Of a DNA stretch of 32,038 bases, positions 24,282 through 31,256 are shown piece by piece (positions within the stretch are counted from its first letter, which is position 1; each line of letters starts with the position of its first letter). The DNA comes from Roseomonas aerilata DSM 19363 (lineage in GTDB: Bacteria; Pseudomonadota; Alphaproteobacteria; Acetobacterales; Acetobacteraceae). Both the position numbers and the translations under genes were made by a program. The stretch covers positions 1 through 32,038 of the forward strand of contig NZ_JONP01000038.1 of assembly GCF_000711725.1 (NCBI RefSeq), given 5' to 3'. A model generated the notes under the pieces. The model saw only the letters and a list, made by a program, of their open reading frames with translations, did no database searches and was not told the origin of the DNA.

Positions 24282-24593
24282 ATGACGGCGGGGCGTGAGT
24301 TCACGGAGGAGTTCAAGCGGGAGGCGGTCGGGCTGCTGGAGAGCAGTGGCCGCCCGCTGATGCAGGTGGCAAAGGATCTGGGGATCCAGCCTTTCACGCT
24401 GCACAATTGGCATGGGCGGCTTGGATCTGTGGCGGTCGGGCTCCGGTTGCGGAGCGCCCCGTCACGACGGCAGCAGACGATGTTTGCGGAGGAGGGCGAG
24501 CTCCGCCGGCTGCGGAAGGAACTCGAGCGGGCGCAGATGGAATGCGAGATCCTTAAAAAAGCTGTCGGCATCTTTTCGGGCCAACCGAGATGA
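24282..24593 (+). CDS. IS3-family transposase OrfA
   Basis: A 103-aa protein with an HTH (REFTEEFKREAVGLLESSG, then AKDLGIQPFTLHNWHGR) and a leucine-zipper-like coiled coil (ELRRLRKELERAQMECEILKK). This is the standard DNA-binding and dimerisation product of IS3 elements. An A6 run at 24555-24560 followed by G is a possible -1 frameshift site. Slipping there opens a continuous frame into orfB. OrfA's stop also overlaps the orfB ATG (ATGA). Confidence 0.85.
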   Translation: MTAGREFTEEFKREAVGLLESSGRPLMQVAKDLGIQPFTLHNWHGRLGSVAVGLRLRSAPSRRQQTMFAEEGELRRLRKELERAQMECEILKKAVGIFSGQPR

Positions 24594-25162
24594 GGTTCCG
24601 TTTAATCGAGGACCACCGCGAGGTGTCCCACATGCGAGTAATGTGCTCGGTCCTGGAGGTGAGCGCCAGTAGGTACTACGCGTGGCGGGCGCGGCCGGAG
24701 AGCACCTGCTCGGAGGCCGACCAAGTGCTGCTTGAGAGCGTCCGCCGAGTTCGTGCTGACAGCCACCGCCACTACGGCAGCCCGCGCGACACCCTGGCCC
24801 AGGAGCTGACGCTTACCGCCCTGAGGATGGCCATCACCAGCCGCCGGCCAGGTCCGGGGCTGCTGCACCACGCGGACCGCGGCAGCCAGTACGCTGCCCA
24901 TGACGACCGCCGCCTGCTGACCAAGCACGGCATGCGCTGCTCGATGAGCCGGAAAGGCGATTGCTGGGACAACGCCCCCATGGAAAGCTTCTTCGGCAGC
25001 CTCAAAACCGAACTCGAGGAGGACGGACCGTGCCCGACCAGGCAGGCCGCACGATCAGCCCTCTTCGCCTTCATCGAAGGCTTCTACAACCAGCAGCGCC
25101 TCCACTCAGCGATCGGCTACAAGGCGCCAACTGAGATGGAACAACTCGCCGCGGCCGCCTAG
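24590..25162 (+). pseudogene. IS3-family transposase OrfB, internally deleted
   Basis: A 190-aa frame. The N-terminal part (SASRYYAWRARPES, HYGSP) and the C-terminal part (LHHADRGSQYA with Asp96; DNAPMESFFGSLKTE with Glu132; FYNQQRLHSAIGY) are normal. They are joined directly near residues 64-72, so roughly 100 residues that normally carry the first catalytic Asp and its surroundings are missing. The frame is preserved, but the DDE triad is incomplete, so the protein cannot be an active transposase by itself. Confidence 0.8.
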
Positions 25163-25492
25163 GCCGTAACCCGTGTCCACTTCAGTGGGTGATGGTCATC
25201 CCCGTGATGCTCTGCTGGGTCGGAGGCGCGCGCGAAGCTTGGCCCGCCGAGTCCCACCCCTCGGCCGCCCGCTGCGCCTGACCATCGGCTCGCCGCTTCT
25301 TTTCCCCGGAACTGCGAACGACCGCCCCGGCTGGACCACCATCGCCGCCGCCACACGAGATCTTGGCCCATCTCGCAACCCGGCCTCGGGTTCCCATCTT
25401 ATGCCGGACAGCCTCGCAGCCCGTTGACGCGGGCCCTGCGATCCGCCGGAATGTCTCCGGCGCCCGAGAGCTACCCTTAGGAGGAGCGAGAC

Positions 25493-25570
25493 ATGGCTTG
25501 GAAGACCCCGAAGGTTGTCGAGATCAGCGTCGCTATGGAGATCAACTCCTACGCCTGTGCCGAGATCTAG
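25493..25570 (+). CDS. pqqA: PQQ precursor peptide PqqA
   Basis: A 25-residue peptide starting MAWKTPKVVEISVAMEIN, the substrate from which PQQ is made. The conserved Glu16 and Tyr20 (E-I-N-S-Y), which are crosslinked by PqqE, are exactly in place. The ATG at 25493 is preceded by AGGAGG about 8 bases upstream. A TTGACG at 25424 could be a -35 element, but no good -10 follows, so I do not call a promoter. The 290 bp between the IS3 end and pqqA hold no other gene. A strong hairpin follows before pqqB. Confidence 0.95.
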   Translation: MAWKTPKVVEISVAMEINSYACAEI

Positions 25571-25587
25571 GCGCACTGCCTGAAACG

Positions 25588-25606
25588 CCCCGGCCTCCGG
25601 CCGGGG
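25588..25606 (+). promoter_or_regulatory. Hairpin between pqqA and pqqB overlapping the pqqB SD
   Basis: CCCCGGCC (25588-25595) and GGCCGGGG (25599-25606) form a perfect eight-pair, all-GC stem with a three-base TCC loop, 17 bases after the pqqA stop. Its 3' arm contains the GGGG of GGGGAG, the likely SD for the pqqB ATG at 25619. It could attenuate transcription, protect the pqqA mRNA, or limit pqqB translation, giving more PqqA than enzyme. The structure is seen in the sequence; the role is inference. Confidence 0.6.
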
Positions 25607-25618
25607 AGTGGGAATACG

Positions 25619-26566
25619 ATGCTCCGGCTAATTGTGCTCGGCGCGGCAGCGGGCGGCGGATTTCCTCAGTGGAACTCCGCCAGTCCCGCCTGTTTGCGCG
25701 CACGCGCCGGCGATCCTGCCGCGCTCCCCAGGACCCAATGCTCCCTTGCCGTTAGCGCGGATGGAGAGCGATGGGTGCTACTCAACGCTGCCCCCGAATT
25801 GACCGTCCAGCTCGCCGCTAACCGCGCTCTGCACCCGCGTCCGCCTTTCGACGGCAATGGCCCGGGCGCCGTCCGCCACTCCCCCCTCGCTGCCGTGGTG
25901 CTCACGGGCGCCGAGGTGGACACGGTCGCTGGCCTCCTCTCGCTGCGCGAACGCCACCCCTTCGCGCTGCACGCCACCGCTCCTTCCCTCGCCGTGCTGG
26001 ACGCCAATCCCATCTTCGGCGCCCTTAACCCGGCCATCGTCCCCCGCCGCGCGCTACCCCTGGGGGAGCCCGTTGCCCTACGCGACGCCGCGGACGCATC
26101 CCTGGGCCTAACGGTCGAGGCCTACCCCGTCCCGGGCAAGGTCCCCCTCTTTCTTGAGACCCGCGATGAGGCGGAACCGGGCGAGGAGGGCGCCACCATT
26201 GGCCTCGCGATCCGTGCCAGCGGCGGCCCCGCCGCTCATTTCATCCCGGGCTGCGCGATGATGACCGACGCCCTGCGCGCCCGCCTTCGCAACGCCGCCC
26301 TCGTTCTCTTCGACGGCACCCTCTGGCGCGACGACGAGATGATCCGTGCCGGTGCCGGCCCCAAGACCGGCGCCCGCATGGGCCACATGTCAATCTCCGG
26401 CGAGGCGGGCGTGATCGCGGCCTTCGAGGGGCTGGGCGTGCGCCGCCGCATCCTCGTCCACCTGAACAACACCAACCCCGTCCTACTGGAGGACAGCTCG
26501 GAACGCGCCGCGGTCGCCGCCGCAGGCTGGGAAGTCGCCGAGGACGGCATGGAGATCACCCTGTGA
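25619..26566 (+). CDS. pqqB: PQQ biosynthesis protein PqqB
   Basis: Metallo-beta-lactamase-fold oxygenase of 315 aa that hydroxylates the Tyr of the precursor during PQQ synthesis. The start LIVLGAAAGGGFPQWN (4-19) is the PqqB signature. Further segments are TQCSLAVSADGERWVLLNAAP, VVLTGAEVDTVAGLLSLRE, AHFIPGCAMM and LVHLNNTNPVL. Many family members have the Cys/His pattern weakened compared with true lactamases, as here (TGAEVD in place of HxHxDH). The stop overlaps the pqqC GTG (GTGA). Confidence 0.95.
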   Translation: MLRLIVLGAAAGGGFPQWNSASPACLRARAGDPAALPRTQCSLAVSADGERWVLLNAAPELTVQLAANRALHPRPPFDGNGPGAVRHSPLAAVVLTGAEVDTVAGLLSLRERHPFALHATAPSLAVLDANPIFGALNPAIVPRRALPLGEPVALRDAADASLGLTVEAYPVPGKVPLFLETRDEAEPGEEGATIGLAIRASGGPAAHFIPGCAMMTDALRARLRNAALVLFDGTLWRDDEMIRAGAGPKTGARMGHMSISGEAGVIAAFEGLGVRRRILVHLNNTNPVLLEDSSERAAVAAAGWEVAEDGMEITL

Positions 26567-27291
26567 GCGCGCTTCTGTCGCCGCCGGAACTGGAGGCGCA
26601 GTTTCGCGCCATTGGCGCCGAGCGCTACCACAACCTGCACCCCTTCCACCGCTTGCTGCATGACGGGCGCCTCAGCAAGGGCCAGGTCCAGGCTTGGGCA
26701 CTCAACCGCTACTACTACCAGGCCAGCATCCCAGCGAAGGACGCCTCCCTCCTAGCCCGCCTACCCACCACCGACCTCCGCCGCGAGTGGCGCCGCCGTC
26801 TGGAGGACCATGACGGCGACGGCAGCAAGCCCGGCGGCGTGGAGCGCTGGCTCGTCCTCACCCGCGGCCTCGGCCTGGACGATGCCTATGTCACCTCGCT
26901 GCACGGCCTCCTCCCCGCCACCCGCTTCGCCGTGGACGCCTATGTCTACTTCGTTCGCGAGCGAACGGTGCTGGAGGCCGTCGCCTCTTCCCTCACCGAG
27001 ATGTTCTCTCCCGCCATTATCTCCGAGCGCGTCAGCGGCATGCTCCGCGCCTACGACTTCGTGGACGAGAAAACCCTCGCATACTTCACTCCCCGCCTCA
27101 CCCAGGCCCCTCAGGACGTCGCCTTCGCCCTTGACTACGTCACCCGCCACGCCCGGACCCGCCAGGAGCAGGAGGCGGCTCTGAACGCACTCCGCTTCAA
27201 ATGCGACCTGCTCTGGGCCCAGCTCGACGCCCTGCACCACGCCTATGTCGCGCCCGGCCTACCGCCCCCCGGCGCTTTCGTGCCGTCATGA
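26563..27291 (+). CDS. pqqC: Pyrroloquinoline-quinone synthase PqqC
   Basis: Cofactor-less oxidase of 242 aa that performs the final ring closure and oxidation to PQQ. The N-terminal HPFHRLLHDGRLSKGQVQAW, NRYYYQASIPAKDA, the RWLVLTRGLGLDDAYV segment and the C-terminal FALDYVTRHARTRQEQEAA are characteristic. Family His, Tyr and Arg active-site residues are visible in these motifs. It starts at a GTG overlapping the pqqB stop and ends in an ATGA overlap with pqqD. Confidence 0.95.
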   Translation: MSALLSPPELEAQFRAIGAERYHNLHPFHRLLHDGRLSKGQVQAWALNRYYYQASIPAKDASLLARLPTTDLRREWRRRLEDHDGDGSKPGGVERWLVLTRGLGLDDAYVTSLHGLLPATRFAVDAYVYFVRERTVLEAVASSLTEMFSPAIISERVSGMLRAYDFVDEKTLAYFTPRLTQAPQDVAFALDYVTRHARTRQEQEAALNALRFKCDLLWAQLDALHHAYVAPGLPPPGAFVPS

Positions 27292-27563
27292 GCATCACAG
27301 GCACCACCACCCCACGCTTCGCCCGCGGCATGCGCCTGCGAGAGGATCCGGCCCGTGCACGCTGGGTGGTGGTCGGCCCCGAGCGCCTCTTCGTCCCCGA
27401 CGATATCGCCCTCGAGATCCTTCGCCTCCTCGACGGCACCCGCAGGGTAGACGCCATCGTGGACGAGCTTGCCGCCCGCTATGCTGCCCCGCGTGACGCC
27501 ATCGCCGCCGACGTCCTTGCTCTCCTGACCGACCTGCACGCCAAGGGCGTATTAACAGCATGA
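27288..27563 (+). CDS. pqqD: PQQ biosynthesis peptide chaperone PqqD
   Basis: A 91-aa protein that binds the PqqA peptide and presents it to PqqE. PqqD features are PRFARGMRLREDPARARWVV, LFVPDDIALEILRLLDGTR and the C-terminal VLALLTDLHAKGVL. The frame is open upstream inside pqqC, but the ATG at 27288 overlapping the pqqC stop (ATGA) fits the family start. Its own stop overlaps the pqqE ATG. PqqD is sometimes fused to PqqC or PqqE; here it is separate. Confidence 0.95.
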   Translation: MSITGTTTPRFARGMRLREDPARARWVVVGPERLFVPDDIALEILRLLDGTRRVDAIVDELAARYAAPRDAIAADVLALLTDLHAKGVLTA

Positions 27564-28657
27564 CTCCGCCAGCCCCCCTCGGCCTGCTGGCGGAACTCAC
27601 CCACCGTTGCCCGCTGCGCTGCCCCTACTGCTCCAACCCCACCGAGCTCTCCCGCGCCTCGGCGGAGCTCGATACCGAGACCTGGGGCCGCGTCTTCCGC
27701 GAGGCCGCCGCCCTCGGCGTGCTGCAGCTCCATTTGTCGGGCGGCGAACCCGCCGCTCGCCGCGACTTGCCCGAGATCGTCGCCCACGCCACCGCCGCAG
27801 GCCTCTACAGCAACCTCATCACGTCAGGCGTGCTGCTCGACGCCGCGCGGCTGAAGGTCCTCGCCAGAGCCGGCCTCGACCACGTCCAGCTCTCCGTCCA
27901 GGACGCCGAGGAAACCTCCGCCGATCGCATCAGCGGCCTGCGCGGCGGCCACGCCCGCAAGCTCGCCTTCGCCCGCGCCGTTCACGAGGCCGACCTCCCG
28001 CTCACCCTCAACGCCGTCGTCCACCGCCAGAACCTTGACCGCTTAGGCGATCTGATCGAGCTCGCCACCACCCTCGGCGCGACCCGCCTCGAAGTGGCCC
28101 ACGTCCAGTATTACGGCTGGGCGCTCCGCAACCGCGACGCCCTCCTGCCCAGCCGCGCCCAGCTTGAGGCGGCCACCGAAACCGTCACCACCGCCCGCGT
28201 CACGCTCAAGGGCCGCCTCGTCATCGACTATGTCGTGCCCGACTACTACGCGCGCCGCCCCAAGGCCTGCATGGGCGGCTGGGGCCGCTCCTTCATCGCG
28301 GTTTCCCCGGCCGGCCGCGTCCTGCCCTGCCACGCCGCCGAGAGCCTCCCCGGCTTCGACTTCTTGAACGTGCGGGACGCATCCCTCTCCGAGATCTGGA
28401 CCCATTCCGACGCCTTCCAGCGCTACCGTGGCACCGGCTGGATGCCGGAGCCCTGCCGCGGCTGCGACCGGCGCGAGATCGACTGGGGCGGCTGCCGCTG
28501 CCAGGCCTTCGCCCTCACCGGCAACGCCACCAACACCGACCCCGCCTGCGCCCTGTCCGCCGACCACCACCTGCTCGACCTCGCCGTGCAAGACGCGGCC
28601 GTCGCAGGCGGGAACTTCACCTACCGGGAGATGGGGCCGACCATTGCGACGGGGTGA
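27560..28657 (+). CDS. pqqE: PqqA peptide cyclase PqqE (radical SAM)
   Basis: Radical SAM/SPASM enzyme of 365 aa that forms the carbon-carbon link between Glu and Tyr of PqqA. The 4Fe-4S SAM cluster motif CPLRCPYC (Cys17, Cys21, Cys24) is intact, followed by LHLSGGEP. Auxiliary-cluster cysteines are seen in KACMGGWG, VLPCHAAE, EPCRGCDRR, GGCRCQAF and DPAC. It is the last gene of the operon; no pqqF protease is present, as in many alphaproteobacteria. Confidence 0.96.
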   Translation: MTPPAPLGLLAELTHRCPLRCPYCSNPTELSRASAELDTETWGRVFREAAALGVLQLHLSGGEPAARRDLPEIVAHATAAGLYSNLITSGVLLDAARLKVLARAGLDHVQLSVQDAEETSADRISGLRGGHARKLAFARAVHEADLPLTLNAVVHRQNLDRLGDLIELATTLGATRLEVAHVQYYGWALRNRDALLPSRAQLEAATETVTTARVTLKGRLVIDYVVPDYYARRPKACMGGWGRSFIAVSPAGRVLPCHAAESLPGFDFLNVRDASLSEIWTHSDAFQRYRGTGWMPEPCRGCDRREIDWGGCRCQAFALTGNATNTDPACALSADHHLLDLAVQDAAVAGGNFTYREMGPTIATG

Positions 28658-28682
28658 ACAGGGCAGGGATAGTCTGGGGAGA

Positions 28683-28702
28683 GGAAGAAAGAATCTTCCT
28701 TT
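28683..28702 (+). terminator. Weak terminator-like hairpin after pqqE
   Basis: GGAAGA (28683-28688) and TCTTCC (28694-28699) pair around AAGAA, followed by TTT. It sits 26 bases past the pqqE stop. The stem is short and AT-rich, so it is a weak candidate for the end of the pqq transcript. Confidence 0.35.
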
Positions 28703-28712
28703 CCTCGAGCCC

Positions 28713-28800
28713 TTACTGCTGCGCCGCGTAATCCGCGATCGCATCGAGCTGCACGTCCGTTAGCCTCTGCATCGCCGCGTTCATCTGCGTATTCGTAAGG
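28713..28800 (-). pseudogene. C-terminal remnant, possibly of a c-type cytochrome
   Basis: Before the TAA at 28713 the minus strand reads QMNAAMQRLTDVQLDAIADYAAQQ in shortened form (LTDVQLDAIADYAAQQ). The pattern L-T-D-x-Q-x-D-A-I-A-D-Y resembles the C-terminal helix of small class I cytochromes c. No CxxCH is seen upstream, and the frame loses coherence before 28820. A cytochrome would suit a PQQ locus, but the fragment is too short to be sure. Confidence 0.3.
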
Positions 28801-28899
28801 CTCTCCTGCAACTGTGTTGCACGGATCAGCTTGCAAGCGCAGCGAGCCGCGGGAGCATCTGCGTTCACGTGATGCGGACATACTCCGAGCGTCCGAGCT

Positions 28900-29324
28900 C
28901 AAGCATGCGGTTCAGCACACGGACAGCGACGGCCACTTCGGTCACACGGCGCTCGTCCGTGCGCGAACGCACCGCGCCGCCGATGACGCACTTGAACCTG
29001 TGCGCCAGGTGCCCCACCGGCCGATCGAGGACTTCACCCCGGCTGCGCTCCTCGCTCAGCCGAGTGCAAGCGTGCTGGTGGGCGGCCCCAACGTGCCGGA
29101 GAGAGACCTTGCAAGCTTTGTCGCGGCTGTGCTGGCCCGACCGGACCGCTACAGCTTCGCCATCGGAGGCGTCGGCAACTCGCTGCACATGCAGACCGTG
29201 CTGTTCCGCTCGGCGCTCGGCCTGTCGGGGCCGAAGGTGCCGTTCCGCGGGACGGCGCCCGCGCTCGTGGATGTCGGCGCCGGGCATGTCGACGCGATGT
29301 TCGCTCCGCTGGATGTCGCCGGCC
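28900..29324 (+). pseudogene. TctC/Bug-type receptor fragment, cut by IS6
   Basis: The plus frame reads PHRPIEDFTPAALLAQ, NVPERDLASFVAAVLARP, YSFAIGGVGNSLHMQTVLF, VPFRGTAPALVDVGAGHVD and AMFAPLDVAG. This is the middle of a tripartite tricarboxylate receptor. The N-terminal third is degenerate or missing. At 29325 the IS6 repeat begins and the C-terminal third is lost, the frame continuing into IS6 as RHWQVV. It follows the pqq operon but has no functional link to it. Confidence 0.7.
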
Positions 29325-29997
29325 GGCATTGGCAAGTTGTTCGGCCAGAAAGCCAGTTTAGCCGCGTGGATCGAGGATTTGGCAGGATCAGCAAGCCGCC
29401 TGGACGCAGGTCTCCTGCTGCCAGCTGCGAAAAGCCTTGGTGCGGGCACGCCGGTACTCGCCGGCGGCTATCAGGTGTCGACGCGGACGGAACTGGCCGT
29501 AGATCATGCTGTGGGCTGACAAGAACCGCTGAGCCTGCTCGGGCGACTTGAAGCGCTGCATCTGCCGCTCTCGCCGTCGGGTGGGCCGGTGCGAGTTTTC
29601 CGCCCGGTTGTTCAGGTAGCGGCTGCTTCGATGCCGGACCTCGGGTAGGAGTTCGCGCTGGGCCACGCCGTGGCTCCTCAGCCCGTCAGTGACCAACCGG
29701 CGCGGCTTGTACTTGAGCCCGGCCAGCAGGCGCTTGAAGAACCGCTTGGCCGCGAACTCCGAACCGAACTTGCGGCACCAGTTCCGGATGCTCTCATGGG
29801 TGACGGTGACGCCCCGCTCCGCCAGGATCAGTTCCACGTCCCGTAAGCTCAGGCTGAACACATGGTAGAGCCAAACGGCATGGCTGATGATCTCCGCCGG
29901 AAAGCGGTACCCAGCGTAGGTAGAAGGGTCTGAGGTCATCCAGGCGGACTGCCCCGGCTCGCTCCTACCAGCCACGCCCCATCAACTTGCCAATGCC
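29325..29997 (-). mobile_element. IS6-family element with a 159-bp internal deletion (673 bp)
   Basis: Ends are GGCATTGGCAAGTTG at 29325 and the same 15 bases on the opposite strand ending at 29997, so the repeats are better preserved than in the 20987 copy. It closely resembles that copy elsewhere. The deletion joins sequence at a 10-bp repeat GCTTGGCCGC (29744-29753), which in the intact copy occurs twice, at 21405-21414 and 21564-21573, exactly 159 bp apart. Flanking 8-mers (CGCCGGCC and CTTGCTCG) do not match. With intact ends it could still be moved by transposase supplied from the 21-kb copy. Confidence 0.9.
29388..29939 (-). pseudogene. IS6-family transposase lacking the first catalytic Asp
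   Basis: The frame has 195 codons from 29975; the likely ATG is at 29939 (MTSDPSTYAGYRFP). It matches the 21-kb transposase through KFGSEFAAK and then continues with RFFKRLLAGLKYKPR, missing 53 residues. The lost part contains HLDEVF with the first DDE Asp. The second Asp (VTDGLRSHG) and the Glu (LNNRAENSH) remain. The frame is kept, so a shortened protein may be made. It could bind the ends but should not cut, and might act as an inhibitor. Confidence 0.85.
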
Positions 29998-30203
29998 CTT
30001 GCTCGGTAGTCCGACGCTTTCTCATGAAGGGCGGCCTGACGGATCCACTCCGGCTCCGGCTCCGGTGCCTTGCCTAACCGCCGATCGATGTCAGGCGACC
30101 CAGGTGTTTTCCATTTTACCATCTCGTAAACCGCTGCATTTTCAACTCGGCCGCATGATTCCTGTGAGGATGGTGCGAGCGTTGGCCTCTTCAATCCTAA
30201 CAC
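29982..30203 (-). CDS. Unrecognised small gene, 3' end replaced by IS6 sequence
   Basis: A 73-aa frame starting GTG at 30203 (or at the internal ATG of MVKWKTPGSPDID). It includes PGSPDIDRRLGKAPEPEPEW, with an Glu-Pro repeat. The last four or five residues and the stop lie inside the IS6 end (29997 and below), so the natural C-terminus is lost. The start overlaps the stop of the next gene upstream by 7 bases, which suggests an operon. I do not recognise the family. Confidence 0.35.
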   Translation of the reverse strand: MLGLKRPTLAPSSQESCGRVENAAVYEMVKWKTPGSPDIDRRLGKAPEPEPEWIRQAALHEKASDYRARALAS

Positions 30204-30517
30204 CCCGTCATCGCCGTCAGGATCTCTGGTGGGGTCACATCGAAGTCGGGCGCCATGATGATTTGGCCGCGCAGGGCTCCCCGGCGACGCTCGGTTGCGC
30301 CGGCCGTGCTGGGCAGGGCGGCGTAGGAGGCCTCTAACCCGGGTCGCGCGGCGGTTAAAGATTCGGCGGCCAGTTCGAGGACGATCTGCTGCTCGTCGAG
30401 GGTCAGCGCCACGAACGGGAGCGCTCCCGCTAGGACGTCCTTGACCCGAGCGATGGTGGTCGATGGGAGAGCCGCCAACCGGCGGCTGAGCTCGACTGTC
30501 CTGGATGGTGTAGACAT
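30197..30517 (-). CDS. Small hypothetical protein, antitoxin-like C-terminus
   Basis: A 106-aa protein from the ATG at 30517 (AAGGGG upstream; a TTG start at 30538 is possible). It is helical and Ala/Leu-rich with no membrane segment. The end, RRRGALRGQIIMAPDFDVTP, resembles the C-terminal tail of Phd/DUF2281-type antitoxins (G-x-I-x-M-A-x-D-F-D). No toxin gene is seen; the overlapping downstream frame is truncated by IS6 and not recognisable as one. The antitoxin idea is weak and based on one motif. Confidence 0.5.
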   Translation of the reverse strand: MSTPSRTVELSRRLAALPSTTIARVKDVLAGALPFVALTLDEQQIVLELAAESLTAARPGLEASYAALPSTAGATERRRGALRGQIIMAPDFDVTPPEILTAMTGC

Positions 30518-30637
30518 CAACGCCCCTTCGAAAGACAAACTGGCACGCCCTCCCGCACTTGGTCGAGAAGTCTGGGGTCAGGACTCATTGACCTAGAAGA
30601 GCACGGTGGCGGCGAGGCGGATGGCAGACATAAAGGT

Positions 30638-31105
30638 GTGGGCTTGAGCTGTGCGACAGCACAAAAGGCAGCCACTAAACTCCTGGGATCGGAGTCGCTC
30701 CGCCTCGAGGTCCGGAACGCGGATGGAACCGTCGCTGTCTACCACATCAACTCGGCCGCCAAGGCAGCGGCGATGCGGAACCATGGCCCCGCGAGCCTGC
30801 GGCAGGCCGTGCAGGACCATCTCGCGATAGCCGCGACGCGGTATGGGAACGCTGCCCAGATCGTGCGCAAATTCATAGACGACCCGTTTGCCGTCGAGAT
30901 GAGGCTGGCCGATCTGCCAGATGACGTCGCCATCTGGTGCCAGCAGGAGATGCTTGACGACGATCTGACCGATGAGGACGGTGAGGCGAAGTCGCTGCAA
31001 CGTGTCGAGCACAGCTGGATCGTCGACCGGCTGGACAGTGACCAGCGTACTCTCCTGCATCTGACATCGGTGCTCGCGGCGCTGGATGTGGCTCTCGTTG
31101 GGTAA
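30638..31105 (+). CDS. Hypothetical protein, family not recognised
   Basis: A 155-aa frame from a GTG at 30638, open further upstream, so the true start is uncertain and the gene may be 5'-truncated. It is soluble, with VRNADGTVAVYHINSAAKAA, then AAQIVRKFIDDPFAVEMR and an acidic stretch MLDDDLTDEDGEA. GC bias at third positions favours this frame over an overlapping minus-strand ORF (30593-31060). A perfect inverted repeat follows five bases after the stop. I cannot assign a function. Confidence 0.5.
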   Translation: MGLSCATAQKAATKLLGSESLRLEVRNADGTVAVYHINSAAKAAAMRNHGPASLRQAVQDHLAIAATRYGNAAQIVRKFIDDPFAVEMRLADLPDDVAIWCQQEMLDDDLTDEDGEAKSLQRVEHSWIVDRLDSDQRTLLHLTSVLAALDVALVG

Positions 31106-31110
31106 ATTCG

Positions 31111-31146
31111 GGCTCTCGTGAGCATGCCGGCCTGCTCACGAGAGCC
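31111..31146. repeat. Perfect 14-bp inverted repeat (8-nt spacer)
   Basis: GGCTCTCGTGAGCA (31111-31124) and its exact complement TGCTCACGAGAGCC (31133-31146) flank TGCCGGCC. It starts five bases after the stop of the upstream plus-strand gene, so the simplest reading is a strong 3' hairpin or terminator, although no T-run follows. It could also be a recombination or protein-binding site. Confidence 0.7.
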
Positions 31147-31256
31147 TATCGCTCTGCTGCGCTGGGATCTGCGGTGCGTTGGACAGAACCGGGGCAAACT
31201 GCCGTTGGAGCCACGCTGAAAGGGACTGTCGGGCCCCCGACCGGTTAAAGGGATTA

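Larger units (their letters stand above)
24220..25198 (+). mobile_element. IS3-family element with an internal deletion (979 bp)
   Basis: The left end TGACCCTCCCCC and the right end (minus strand) TGACCATCACCC, both followed by a GTGG-x-CAC motif, form imperfect terminal inverted repeats. Inside are orfA and a shortened orfB. Full IS3 elements of this type are usually about 1.2-1.3 kb, so about 300 bp are missing. Flanking bases show no clear 3-4 bp duplication. The element separates the PQQ-dependent dehydrogenase from pqqA and may have broken a once continuous transcript. Confidence 0.75.

Noticed and set aside
25424-25452. Sigma-70 promoter for pqqA (TTGACG, 17-bp spacer)
   Set aside because: The -10 candidate (CGGAAT) is poor, and TTGACG occurs often by chance in GC-rich DNA.
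30197-30203. A complete toxin-antitoxin pair formed by the genes at 29982-30203 and 30197-30517
   Set aside because: Only the second gene has a faint antitoxin-like tail. The first shows no toxin motif and is cut by IS6.
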